From positions 247 to 57,522 of the forward strand of contig DDEX01000102.1 of NCBI GenBank assembly GCA_002336845.1: DNA of 57,276 bases, read 5' to 3'. Of the stretch, positions 50,329-57,276 are shown one piece after another. This DNA comes from Rhodobacteraceae bacterium UBA1943 (GTDB lineage: Bacteria; Pseudomonadota; Alphaproteobacteria; Rhodobacterales; Rhodobacteraceae). Positions within the stretch are counted from its first letter, which is position 1; each line of letters starts with the position of its first letter. The position numbers were made by a program, and so were the translations under genes. The notes beneath the pieces are model-generated. The model was not told where the DNA came from, ran no database searches, and worked only from the letters and a program-made list of their open reading frames with translations.

Positions 50329-52491
50329 ATGAGTCTGGTTGGTTCCTGTTCTATGCCGGATTTCGTGATGACCCAGTTGCTTCGCCCGACGATTGTTCTG
50401 CTTTCTGTCCTGTCGCTGTCGGCCTGCAAAGGTGGCGGTTCTGCCGGTGGAACGGATATTCCGCCGCTGACACCCGGCGGCTCGGGCACATTGGGGTCGT
50501 ATTATGTTCTGGACTTTGGCCCTTGGGAAAGTATCGCCTCGGGGGTTCGCAATTCGGCCCGCTATGTGTTGCAGCAATCGACCTGGCATTTCACCAGCGC
50601 GCCGGATGTGGAATATACCAGCAACCCCCTTGCGGCGGCGCGGGTTGATTATGCACATGCGGTCGGGCTGACCGGCAAAGGCCAGACCATCGCGGTGTCT
50701 GATGGCGGTTTCAACACCCGGCACGAGGTGTTTTCCGGTAAATCGGTCACAACGACGGGACAGGTTTCGCTGGACGATCACGGCACGATGGTGGCCTCTG
50801 TCGCGGCGGGATATTCCGGCAAGATGACAGGCGTGGCGCCAGAGGCAGACCTGATCGTCGGCGCCTACGATACGCCTGCCCTGCTGGCCCAAACCGGCAC
50901 CCGGGCTTTGCAGATGGGCGCGGTCGCCTGGAACAACTCCTGGGGCTATACCGATACGCCGGTCAGCCGGGTCAGCCTGTCCAGCTTTTTCACCAGCAAG
51001 GACGATCAGGCCTATCTTGCCGCATTACGGGCTTATGCGGCGCAAGGTGTGGTGGTCTTTGCCCTGTCAAATGACGAGACGGATGCCAGCTCTGATCTGA
51101 TGGCGGCTTTGCCGATGTTCGATTCCAGCCTGCAAGACGGCTGGCTGGCGGTTGGAAACGCGGTTCCGGCCTTTGACAGTACGCGAATCCTGTCGGCGAC
51201 GCGGCTTTCGGCCGGTTGTCTGGAGGCTGCCCAGTGGTGTCTGGTGGCCGATGGCGCCTGGACAGGCGCACAGGCGCACAACGCCCAGGGTGGCGTGTCG
51301 AACACCGCCTATGATTTCGCGACCGGCAGTTCCTTTGCGGCGCCGCAAGTATCTGGCGCGCTTGCGCTTTTGGCCGAGGCTTTTCCTTCGCTGACGCCTC
51401 ACCAACTGCGCATCCGGTTGCTGGCTTCGGCGGATAACAGCTTTTTTGCCGCCGATGGCGCGACCGAGTTGGCCCCGGGCTTTTTCCACGACTACAGCAC
51501 CGAATACGGCCATGGCTTCCTGAACGTGAAAGCGGCTCTGATGCCGATTGGCATTGCGCAGCTTTCGGTCGATGGGCAGGCGACCCCCCTGCCCCAAGCC
51601 ACCGTGTTCAGCGGCAGCGGCGTGGGCGACGCGGTTGCCGCCAGTCTGGCCAGCCAGACGGTTACGGTGGTTGACAGCCTGGCAGGCGATTTTGCGGTTC
51701 CGGCAAAGGCACTGTCGGTTTCGGCCGCGCCGGTCGCCCTGTCGGCGCGGCTGGCCGAGAATGGCCGGCAAGCGGTCAGCGGCAATGCCACGGTGGCGGA
51801 TGCCGGGATCGAGGGGTTTTCGGCGTTCCGTGGCACCGAGGTTGCGATGGAGGCGGCAGACAGCCCGCTTTCGGTTCGTCTGCTGCTGCCTTCGGGCGCC
51901 GATGGCAGCCTGGGACTCGCCGTCACCCGGCATTTCGGCGATGGCAACAGCGGGCTTGACCTTGGGCTGAAGTTGACCCGCGACGGCGGCGAGGTGTTTG
52001 GCTTGGGCAGTGGCGCGCATGGCAGCGGCACGGCGGCGGCGTCGGTCACGGTGGGATTGCGCGGGGCGCTTGGGCAAGACGGCTTTGTCCGCCTCGGGGC
52101 CGAATTCGGCCTTGCCGCCGCCAGCGGCAGTGGCGTGCTGACCGATATCGGCCAGGTGGCGTTCAACAGCCTTGGCGTTGATGTGGGGCAAAGCAACCTG
52201 TTCACCAAGGGTGACCGGCTGACAATTGGCGTCGGCACTCCGGTCACGGTGACCGCAGGTCGTGGCACGACCCGCCTGCCCCTTCGCAGCGTGGACGGGA
52301 TTACCCGGATGGCGGCGCTGGACGTGGGGCTTGCCCCCGACAGCCGCGAGATGGACCTGAAACTCAGCTATCAGGTGCCGTTGAGCGAGCGGACGAACCT
52401 GCGGCTGGATCTGGTGCGCGCCACCAATTACGGCAACCGCGCAGGCGTAACCGAAACGGCGGGCGCGCTGACATTCAAGATCAATTTCTAA
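50329..52491 (+). CDS. Subtilisin-family serine protease, exported lipoprotein with a possible C-terminal barrel
   Basis: This 720-residue S8 peptidase has the triad D125 (IAVSDGGFNTRHEV), H151 (SLDDHGTMVASVAAG) and S335 (ATGSSFAAPQVSGAL). A lipoprotein signal (TIVLLSVLSLSAC, lipobox LSAC) gives an acylated cysteine, followed by a short KGGGSAGG linker. The last 250 residues are repetitive beta-type sequence ending TFKINF, which resembles an autotransporter-like outer membrane domain, but that is not certain. The start is uncertain: 50329, 50353 and 50368 are in-frame ATGs after the tRNA. No ribosome binding site decides. The stop is 12 bases from the convergent sufS end. Confidence 0.82.
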   Translation: MSLVGSCSMPDFVMTQLLRPTIVLLSVLSLSACKGGGSAGGTDIPPLTPGGSGTLGSYYVLDFGPWESIASGVRNSARYVLQQSTWHFTSAPDVEYTSNPLAAARVDYAHAVGLTGKGQTIAVSDGGFNTRHEVFSGKSVTTTGQVSLDDHGTMVASVAAGYSGKMTGVAPEADLIVGAYDTPALLAQTGTRALQMGAVAWNNSWGYTDTPVSRVSLSSFFTSKDDQAYLAALRAYAAQGVVVFALSNDETDASSDLMAALPMFDSSLQDGWLAVGNAVPAFDSTRILSATRLSAGCLEAAQWCLVADGAWTGAQAHNAQGGVSNTAYDFATGSSFAAPQVSGALALLAEAFPSLTPHQLRIRLLASADNSFFAADGATELAPGFFHDYSTEYGHGFLNVKAALMPIGIAQLSVDGQATPLPQATVFSGSGVGDAVAASLASQTVTVVDSLAGDFAVPAKALSVSAAPVALSARLAENGRQAVSGNATVADAGIEGFSAFRGTEVAMEAADSPLSVRLLLPSGADGSLGLAVTRHFGDGNSGLDLGLKLTRDGGEVFGLGSGAHGSGTAAASVTVGLRGALGQDGFVRLGAEFGLAAASGSGVLTDIGQVAFNSLGVDVGQSNLFTKGDRLTIGVGTPVTVTAGRGTTRLPLRSVDGITRMAALDVGLAPDSREMDLKLSYQVPLSERTNLRLDLVRATNYGNRAGVTETAGALTFKINF

Positions 52492-52503
52492 CCGGCTGAC
52501 TCG

Positions 52504-53724
52504 TCAGGAGAAAAGTTCCCGGCAGAATTCCAGCGCCGAGACCAGCGCATCCACCTCCTCGGGGGTGTTGTAGAGGCCGAACGACGCGCGGCAGGTGGCG
52601 CCCACACCGAAATGTGCCATCAGCGGCATCGCGCAGTGGGTTCCGGCGCGCACCGCGATGCCGCGCTTGTCCAGCACGGTCGAAATGTCGTGGGCATGGG
52701 CCGGTCCTTCCAGCGTGAAAGAGAAGATCGCCCCCTTACCCGGCGCGTTTCCTTGCACATTCAACCAGTTGAGACCCGAAAGCCTGCTGTGGGCATAATC
52801 GCCGATCGCCCGCTCATGCGCCGCAACATTCGCCATGCCAAGGCTCATCAGATAGTCAAGCGCGACGCCCAGGCCGATTTGCTGCACGATGCCGGGGGTG
52901 CCTGCCTCGAACTTCATCGGCGGATCGGCATAGGTCACGGCGTCTTTCGTGACCTCGCGGATCATGTCGCCGCCGCCGATGAAGGGGCGCATTTCGGCCA
53001 TGCGCTCTTTACGAATAAAGATGGCACCAGAACCACTTGGTCCATAAAGTTTATGCCCGGTGATCGCATAGAAATCACAGCCCAGCACCTCGACATCAAC
53101 CGGCATATGCACCGCACCCTGGCTGCCATCGACGCAGACCGGCACCCCCCGCTCATGCGCGGCGCGGCAGATGCTGGCGATGTCCACCACGGTGCCGGTG
53201 ACGTTGGACATATGGGTTATCGCCACCAGTCGCGTCTTCGGCCCGATGGCGTCAATCACCGCCTGCGGGTCAAGCACGCCGTTCTGGTCGCAATCGACCC
53301 ATTTCAGCACCACGCCCTGCCGTTCACGCAGGAAATTCCAGGGCACGATGTTCGCGTGATGCTCCAGCACCGACAGAACGATCTCATCCCCGGCTTGCAG
53401 GCGCGGTGCGGCCCAGGCGTAAGAGACCAGGTTCAGCCCCTCGGTCGAGCCGGAGGTGAAAACGATCTCCTCTGGATCGGCCGCATTCAGGAACCGGGCA
53501 ATGGTGCCACGCACCGCCTCGTACTTTTCGGTCGCAAGGTTTGAAAGATAGTGCAAGCCACGGTGAACATTGGCATATTCCATCGAATAGGCTTGCGTGA
53601 TCGCATCGATCACCACCTGCGGCTTCTGTGCGCTGGCGCCGTTATCAAGGTAGATCAGCGGCTTGCCGTTGACCTGCCGCGACAGGATCGGGAAATCGGC
53701 ACGCACCTTTGCGACATCATACAT
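52504..53724 (-). CDS. sufS: Cysteine desulfurase SufS
   Basis: SufS takes sulfur from cysteine for iron-sulfur cluster assembly, with PLP. The 406-residue class II enzyme has the PLP lysine in AITGHKLYGPSG, the active-site cysteine in VRAGTHCAMPLMAHFG and the pocket EHHANIVPW. The pocket motif before the lysine reads VCVDGSQGAVH where DGAQ is usual. It is the last gene of the suf operon, eight bases overlapping the preceding YIP1-like gene. The ATG at 53724 gives MYDVAKVRADFPIL. Confidence 0.95.
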   Translation of the reverse strand: MYDVAKVRADFPILSRQVNGKPLIYLDNGASAQKPQVVIDAITQAYSMEYANVHRGLHYLSNLATEKYEAVRGTIARFLNAADPEEIVFTSGSTEGLNLVSYAWAAPRLQAGDEIVLSVLEHHANIVPWNFLRERQGVVLKWVDCDQNGVLDPQAVIDAIGPKTRLVAITHMSNVTGTVVDIASICRAAHERGVPVCVDGSQGAVHMPVDVEVLGCDFYAITGHKLYGPSGSGAIFIRKERMAEMRPFIGGGDMIREVTKDAVTYADPPMKFEAGTPGIVQQIGLGVALDYLMSLGMANVAAHERAIGDYAHSRLSGLNWLNVQGNAPGKGAIFSFTLEGPAHAHDISTVLDKRGIAVRAGTHCAMPLMAHFGVGATCRASFGLYNTPEEVDALVSALEFCRELFS

Positions 53725-54310
53725 TGGCAAGCCCCCCGGCACCGACAAGTGCCGCCAGAATGAAGACCACGGCAACGCCCAAGGCCGCCGCGGTCACGAC
53801 TATTCCCAAAAGCACCTTCCAAAGCGTTGGAAAGCCGTGCAATTCCGCTATGAAGCTGGTCGTCAGCCAGAAGAAAAGAACCAAAGCCAGCGGGCTGGTG
53901 GCCTCTGCCAGGGGCGGCACGGCCAGCAACAGCAGCACCTGAGCCGCCTGAACCAGAACCAGCACCCACTCGACCCAAGCCATCAGCGCACAGGCCTGCG
54001 GCAGGCTGCCGGTGCCGCCAAAGAAACGCCCGACCACCCAGGCCAGCCACGCGGCCGCGCCCTGCACGAAAACCTGCATTCCGGCCAGCAGAAACGGTCG
54101 GTTGAAGACTTCGGCCATGGCCGAGGCGCCGTCTTCTGCTGTTCCCAGCAGGGCCCAGGTTGCCGCCGAAAGCAGGGCGCCCAGAATGGCCGTCAGCAGC
54201 AAGCCCATCGCCGAGGTGTTCAGCGACAGGTTCATCGCCATGATCCGCCGCGCCATCATGCGTGGCTGCCGGATCGTATCAATGGCAGAAAGTGCAATAT
54301 AATTCATCAT
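53717..54310 (-). CDS. YIP1-family membrane protein in the suf operon
   Basis: This 197-residue protein has about five hydrophobic segments (LLLTAILGALLSAATWALLG, FVQGAAAWLAWVVGRFFGG, VEWVLVLVQAAQVLLLLAV and more). It has the N-terminal helix pattern of YIP1-like bacterial proteins (MMNYIALSAIDTIRQPRMMA). Its ATG overlaps the stop of the preceding gene (ATGA), and its stop overlaps the sufS start by eight bases. Its presence between sufD and sufS is shared with other Rhodobacterales; the role in Fe-S assembly is unknown. Confidence 0.8.
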   Translation of the reverse strand: MMNYIALSAIDTIRQPRMMARRIMAMNLSLNTSAMGLLLTAILGALLSAATWALLGTAEDGASAMAEVFNRPFLLAGMQVFVQGAAAWLAWVVGRFFGGTGSLPQACALMAWVEWVLVLVQAAQVLLLLAVPPLAEATSPLALVLFFWLTTSFIAELHGFPTLWKVLLGIVVTAAALGVAVVFILAALVGAGGLANV

Positions 54311-54789
54311 TTTGCACGCTCTTCTTCGATCAGCATGGCCAGCCACAGGGCCACAAAGGCCAATGCCACCAGCCCGCCAACCAGCCGTGCCTGCAGGCCG
54401 TCACCCAAAAGACCAGAGGTCAGCCCCTGCAACAGCATCGCCGGGCTGACCGCAGCCAACGCCCAGAACAGCGCAACCCGCGCCCCATACCAGTCGCCCT
54501 GCCCGCCCAAGGCCCGCGCCACCAGACGCGACAGGGCCGCCAGCCCATACCACAGCGGAATCGTCGCCATCAGCCCCAGCCCTGCCGCCAGCAGCCGCTG
54601 TGTCAGCGGCACTTCGGGTTGCAGATAGCTGGCCCGGGCCGCCTGCGGCCATTGCGCAACAAAGGCAATCAGCAGAAAAACGAACAGAAAGGTAAAGGCA
54701 AAAGCCTCTGACCGGGGCCGCGAAAGGTGCCGGCGCACCACCCGTTGCGGATGGCGCCAGCTTTCGACGATATCGGGAACCAGCGACAT
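54307..54789 (-). CDS. Small YIP1-like membrane protein in the suf operon
   Basis: This 160-residue protein has hydrophobic segments near residues 28-45, 65-85, 95-120 and 135-153 and a short basic N-terminus (VPDIVESWRHPQRVVRRHLS). It overlaps sufD by one base (TGATG) and the next YIP1-like gene by four. The two YIP1-like genes probably arose by duplication or work as a pair. Its function is unknown. Confidence 0.75.
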   Translation of the reverse strand: MSLVPDIVESWRHPQRVVRRHLSRPRSEAFAFTFLFVFLLIAFVAQWPQAARASYLQPEVPLTQRLLAAGLGLMATIPLWYGLAALSRLVARALGGQGDWYGARVALFWALAAVSPAMLLQGLTSGLLGDGLQARLVGGLVALAFVALWLAMLIEEERAK

Positions 54790-56072
54790 CAGCTTTCGTG
54801 GCGGTGAAGCCATCCCTCCAGCCGACCGCGAATATCGTCGGCGATCGCCTCATCCTCGATCTCGGCAATCGCTTCGGCCAGAAACGCCAGAACCAGCAGC
54901 GACTGCGCCTGTTTCAGCGGCACTCCGCGCGACCGCAGATAATACAGCGCCGTCTCGTCAATCGCGCCCGAGGTCGAACCGTGGCTGCATTTCACGTCAT
55001 CGGCATAGATCTCCAGCTCTGGCTTGGCCAGAAACTGGCTGTCGTCATCCAGAAGAAGACTCTGGGAAATCTGATATCCATCCGTCTTTTGCGCGCCGGG
55101 CTTCACCAGGATCTTGCCTTGGAAAACGCCCACTGCACCGTTCTTCAGCACCTTCTTGAAGACCTGGCGGCTTTCGCAGCGTTCCGCCGCATGGGTCACG
55201 AAAACCGTGTCGTCATGGTGGAAATCGCGGTCCCCCATGGCGGCGCCCGCCACATGGGCCTTGGCATCGTCGCCCGTCAGTTCCAGCACGCAATCGTTGC
55301 GGGTCAGGCGACCGTTTGCGGTAAGCGTGAAGGATTTGAACAGCGATTCCGTGCCCAGACGGGCGAAGATATGGGTTGCGGCCAGACGTTCGTGGTCGCG
55401 GCCCTGGGCGCGGATGTGATGAAAACGGGCGCGGTCAGAGACCTCCACCTCCAGCACTTTCAGGAACCGCGCGGCGGCGGGGCCATTTTCCAGCAAGGTC
55501 AGTTCGGCATCCACCTCCAGCTTGATTACATGGTGAAGGATCGCATCGGAACTCTCTGATTTATGTTGATAAACCAGAGATACAGGCTTTGCCGCCCGGC
55601 CCGTCACGCGGATCAGCAAGCCGTCCGTCGCAAAGGCGGAATTCAGCGCCGCCAGCGGGCGCGGCACCGGGTTTTGCCCGCGAGCTTCCAGAACGCCATA
55701 GAGCCCCTGCGCCCAATGGATATTGGCCGCACCGGCAAGCGCCAGCCGCTCGATCTCTACCCCGGCCAGCGCCGGATCGTCCGATGCCGCGGCGTCGAAA
55801 ATGCCATCCGTGAACACCAGTTTGACCCGGTCGATCGCGTCAAATACCGGCGGCTCGTCGCTGTCATCGAAAACGGCGGCGCTGGCCTGTGGCGCGGTCA
55901 GGGCGGTCGGGTCGGTATAACGCCAGTATTCATCGCGCTTGCCGGGCAGGCCCATCGCGGTCAGCCGTGCCAGCGCCTCGGCCCTGGCCTCGCCCAGCCA
56001 ACCGCCTTTGGGCAGGTCAAGCCCGGCAATCCGCGCCGCCAGCGCGTCCTGTTTTGCCTGCGGCAGCGCCAT
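54789..56072 (-). CDS. sufD: Fe-S cluster assembly scaffold protein SufD
   Basis: SufD pairs with SufB in the SufBC2D complex. The 427-residue protein has the helical N-terminal region (KRDEYWRYTDPTAL), the beta-helix core and the C-terminal signature. The signature includes KPELEIYADDVKCSHGSTSG and ALYYLRSRGVPLKQAQSLLV with the conserved histidine and cysteine. It overlaps the sufC stop by one base and the next gene by one. It is intact and of normal length. Confidence 0.94.
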   Translation of the reverse strand: MALPQAKQDALAARIAGLDLPKGGWLGEARAEALARLTAMGLPGKRDEYWRYTDPTALTAPQASAAVFDDSDEPPVFDAIDRVKLVFTDGIFDAAASDDPALAGVEIERLALAGAANIHWAQGLYGVLEARGQNPVPRPLAALNSAFATDGLLIRVTGRAAKPVSLVYQHKSESSDAILHHVIKLEVDAELTLLENGPAAARFLKVLEVEVSDRARFHHIRAQGRDHERLAATHIFARLGTESLFKSFTLTANGRLTRNDCVLELTGDDAKAHVAGAAMGDRDFHHDDTVFVTHAAERCESRQVFKKVLKNGAVGVFQGKILVKPGAQKTDGYQISQSLLLDDDSQFLAKPELEIYADDVKCSHGSTSGAIDETALYYLRSRGVPLKQAQSLLVLAFLAEAIAEIEDEAIADDIRGRLEGWLHRHES

Positions 56073-56827
56073 TACTGCACCTCTGCCAGCAGGTCGGCGT
56101 AGCCGTTGTTCTCAACCTCCAGCGCCAGGTCCGGCCCGCCGGTCTTGATGATGCGGCCAGCCGCCATGATATGCACCACATCAGGTTTGATATGGTCCAG
56201 AAGACGTTGATAATGCGTGATAACCAGGAATGACCGCTTGCCGTCGCGCAGGGCGTTCACCCCGTCGGACACCAGCTTCATCGCATCGACGTCAAGGCCC
56301 GAGTCCGTCTCGTCCAGAATGCACATCCGGGGCTCCAGAATGGCCATCTGAAGGATCTCGTTGCGCTTTTTCTCGCCGCCCGAAAAGCCCACGTTAACCG
56401 GGCGCTTCAGCATGTCGGCATCGATCTTCAGGGTTTTCGCCTTTTCGCGTACCAGTTTCAGAAAGTCGCCCGCCGACAGTTCCTCCTCTCCCCGCGCCTT
56501 GCGTTGCGAGTTCAGGGCGGTGCGCAGGAAGGTCATGTTGCCAACGCCCGGAATTTCAACCGGGTATTGGAACGCGAGGAACAGACCCGCCGCTGCCCGT
56601 TCTTCCGGTTCCATGTCCAGCAGTTCCTCGCCTTCCAGCGTGGCAGAACCGTCCGTCACCTCATAACCGTCGCGTCCCGACAGCACATAGGACAAGGTGG
56701 ACTTGCCAGAGCCGTTCGGCCCCATGATGGCATGAACCTCTCCCGGTCCGATCTTCAGATCGACGCCGCGCAGGATGACTTTGTCCTCATCCTCAAGTTT
56801 GACGTGCAAATTGTTGATTTCCAGCAT
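56072..56827 (-). CDS. sufC: Fe-S cluster assembly ATPase SufC
   Basis: SufC is the ABC-type ATPase of the SufBC2D complex. The 251-residue protein has Walker A GPNGSGKSTLSY, the Q-loop FQYPVEIPG, the signature GFSGGEKKRNEILQM and Walker B CILDETDSGLD. H of ITHYQRLL closes the site. It starts at 56827, 29 bases after the sufB stop, and ends overlapping sufD by one base. Confidence 0.96.
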   Translation of the reverse strand: MLEINNLHVKLEDEDKVILRGVDLKIGPGEVHAIMGPNGSGKSTLSYVLSGRDGYEVTDGSATLEGEELLDMEPEERAAAGLFLAFQYPVEIPGVGNMTFLRTALNSQRKARGEEELSAGDFLKLVREKAKTLKIDADMLKRPVNVGFSGGEKKRNEILQMAILEPRMCILDETDSGLDVDAMKLVSDGVNALRDGKRSFLVITHYQRLLDHIKPDVVHIMAAGRIIKTGGPDLALEVENNGYADLLAEVQ

Positions 56828-56856
56828 TTTCTTACCTTTTCCTTGCACGTTCACGC

Positions 56857-57276
56857 TTAGCCGACCGAGCCTTCGAGGCTGATCGCAACCAGACTTTGCG
56901 CTTCCATGGCGAATTCCATCGGCAGGGCTTGCAGCACCTCACGGCAGAAGCCGTTCACCACAAGGGCCACCGCTTCTTCCTCTCCCATGCCGCGCTGGCG
57001 GCAGTAGAACAGTTGATCGTCGTCCACCTTGCTGGTCGTCGCCTCATGTTCCACGCGGGAGGAGTTGTTCTTGACCTCGATATAGGGAACCGTATGCGCG
57101 CCGCACTTGTCGCCGATCAGCAGGCTGTCGCATTGGGTATAGTTGCGGCTGTCCACGGCCTTTGGGTGCATCGAGACGAGGCCGCGATAGGTGTTCTGCG
57201 CCCTGCCCGCCGAAATGCCCTTGGACACGATGCGCGACTTGGTGCGCTTGCCCAGGTGGATCATCTTGGTGCCGGT
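56857..57276 (-). CDS. sufB: Fe-S cluster assembly protein SufB, C-terminal part (5' end outside window)
   Basis: This is the last 139 residues of SufB, which holds the nascent cluster with SufD. The visible part has KSRIVSKGISAGRAQNTYRG, the cysteine in QCDSLLIGDKCGAHTVPY and the C-terminal GMGEEEAVALVVNGFCREVL. The sequence is cut by the window edge. It is the first visible gene of the suf operon in this direction; any regulator such as IscR lies outside. Confidence 0.95.
   Translation of the reverse strand, partial: TGTKMIHLGKRTKSRIVSKGISAGRAQNTYRGLVSMHPKAVDSRNYTQCDSLLIGDKCGAHTVPYIEVKNNSSRVEHEATTSKVDDDQLFYCRQRGMGEEEAVALVVNGFCREVLQALPMEFAMEAQSLVAISLEGSVG

Overview
The window is a 57.3 kb piece of an alphaproteobacterial chromosome. 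Gene content and order point to the Rhodobacterales (Rhodobacter/Gemmobacter/Tabrizicola-like). The signs are a dusB(nifR3)-ntrB-ntrC-ntrY-ntrX block followed by trkA-trkH-hfq-hflX, an NtrC without the sigma-54 contact loop, a SufBCD/SufS operon with YIP1-like genes inside it, and GC-rich, tightly overlapping operons. Most genes are ordinary host housekeeping genes.

Layout. 1-11541 (+): end of dusB, two nitrogen-type two-component systems, Trk potassium uptake, Hfq and HflX. 11526-18336: an acetyltransferase, a penicillin-acylase-family enzyme, a 3-hydroxyisobutyrate-dehydrogenase-like enzyme, a DedA protein, a SYLF lipoprotein, hemB and a small membrane protein. 18338-21775: mfd. 21772-25079 (-): transporter, DsbA-like oxidoreductase and acyl-CoA synthetase in one overlapping run. 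25297-28138 (+): a cupin regulator, a metallophosphoesterase and a kinase-UspA fusion. 28120-31255 (-): an aquaporin/arsenate-reductase pair, and an oligopeptide-binding protein coupled to a 38-residue entericidin-like lipoprotein. 31333-31442: a probable small RNA with promoter and terminator. 31531-33320 (+): bdhA and a patatin. 33317-36462 (-): a pseudouridine catabolism operon (psuK, DUF1349, psuG) and DUF502. 36608-39766 (+): rpsB, tsf and a COG0523 GTPase behind a near-perfect Zur-type operator. 39775-43469: LuxR regulator, FAD oxidoreductase, gph and rpe.

The main discovery target is 43548-50072, a complete ssDNA phage (Microviridae) prophage. It is 6,511 bp between the equivalent bases of its two 14-bp direct repeats. 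It sits in the chromosome-dimer resolution site dif and has no integrase, so it presumably uses host XerC/XerD. Its genes lie on one strand with 1-4 base stop/start overlaps in most of the block. They are three small genes, the VP2 pilot protein, a 33-residue basic protein, the VP1 capsid protein, two unknowns, a T7-lysozyme-like amidase, a small basic protein, the HUH replication initiator VP4, and an out-of-frame gene overlapping the VP4 3' end. About 570 bp of non-coding DNA rich in hairpins, with a 14-G run, follows. The amidase, the tiny basic gene, the overlapping gene and the structured region are the parts most worth following up.

To the right of the prophage lie tRNA-Arg(CCG), a subtilisin-like lipoprotein protease and the suf operon (sufB, sufC, sufD, two YIP1-like genes, sufS) read leftwards and cut by the window end. 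All statements come from reading the sequence and remembered family knowledge; no database search was run.
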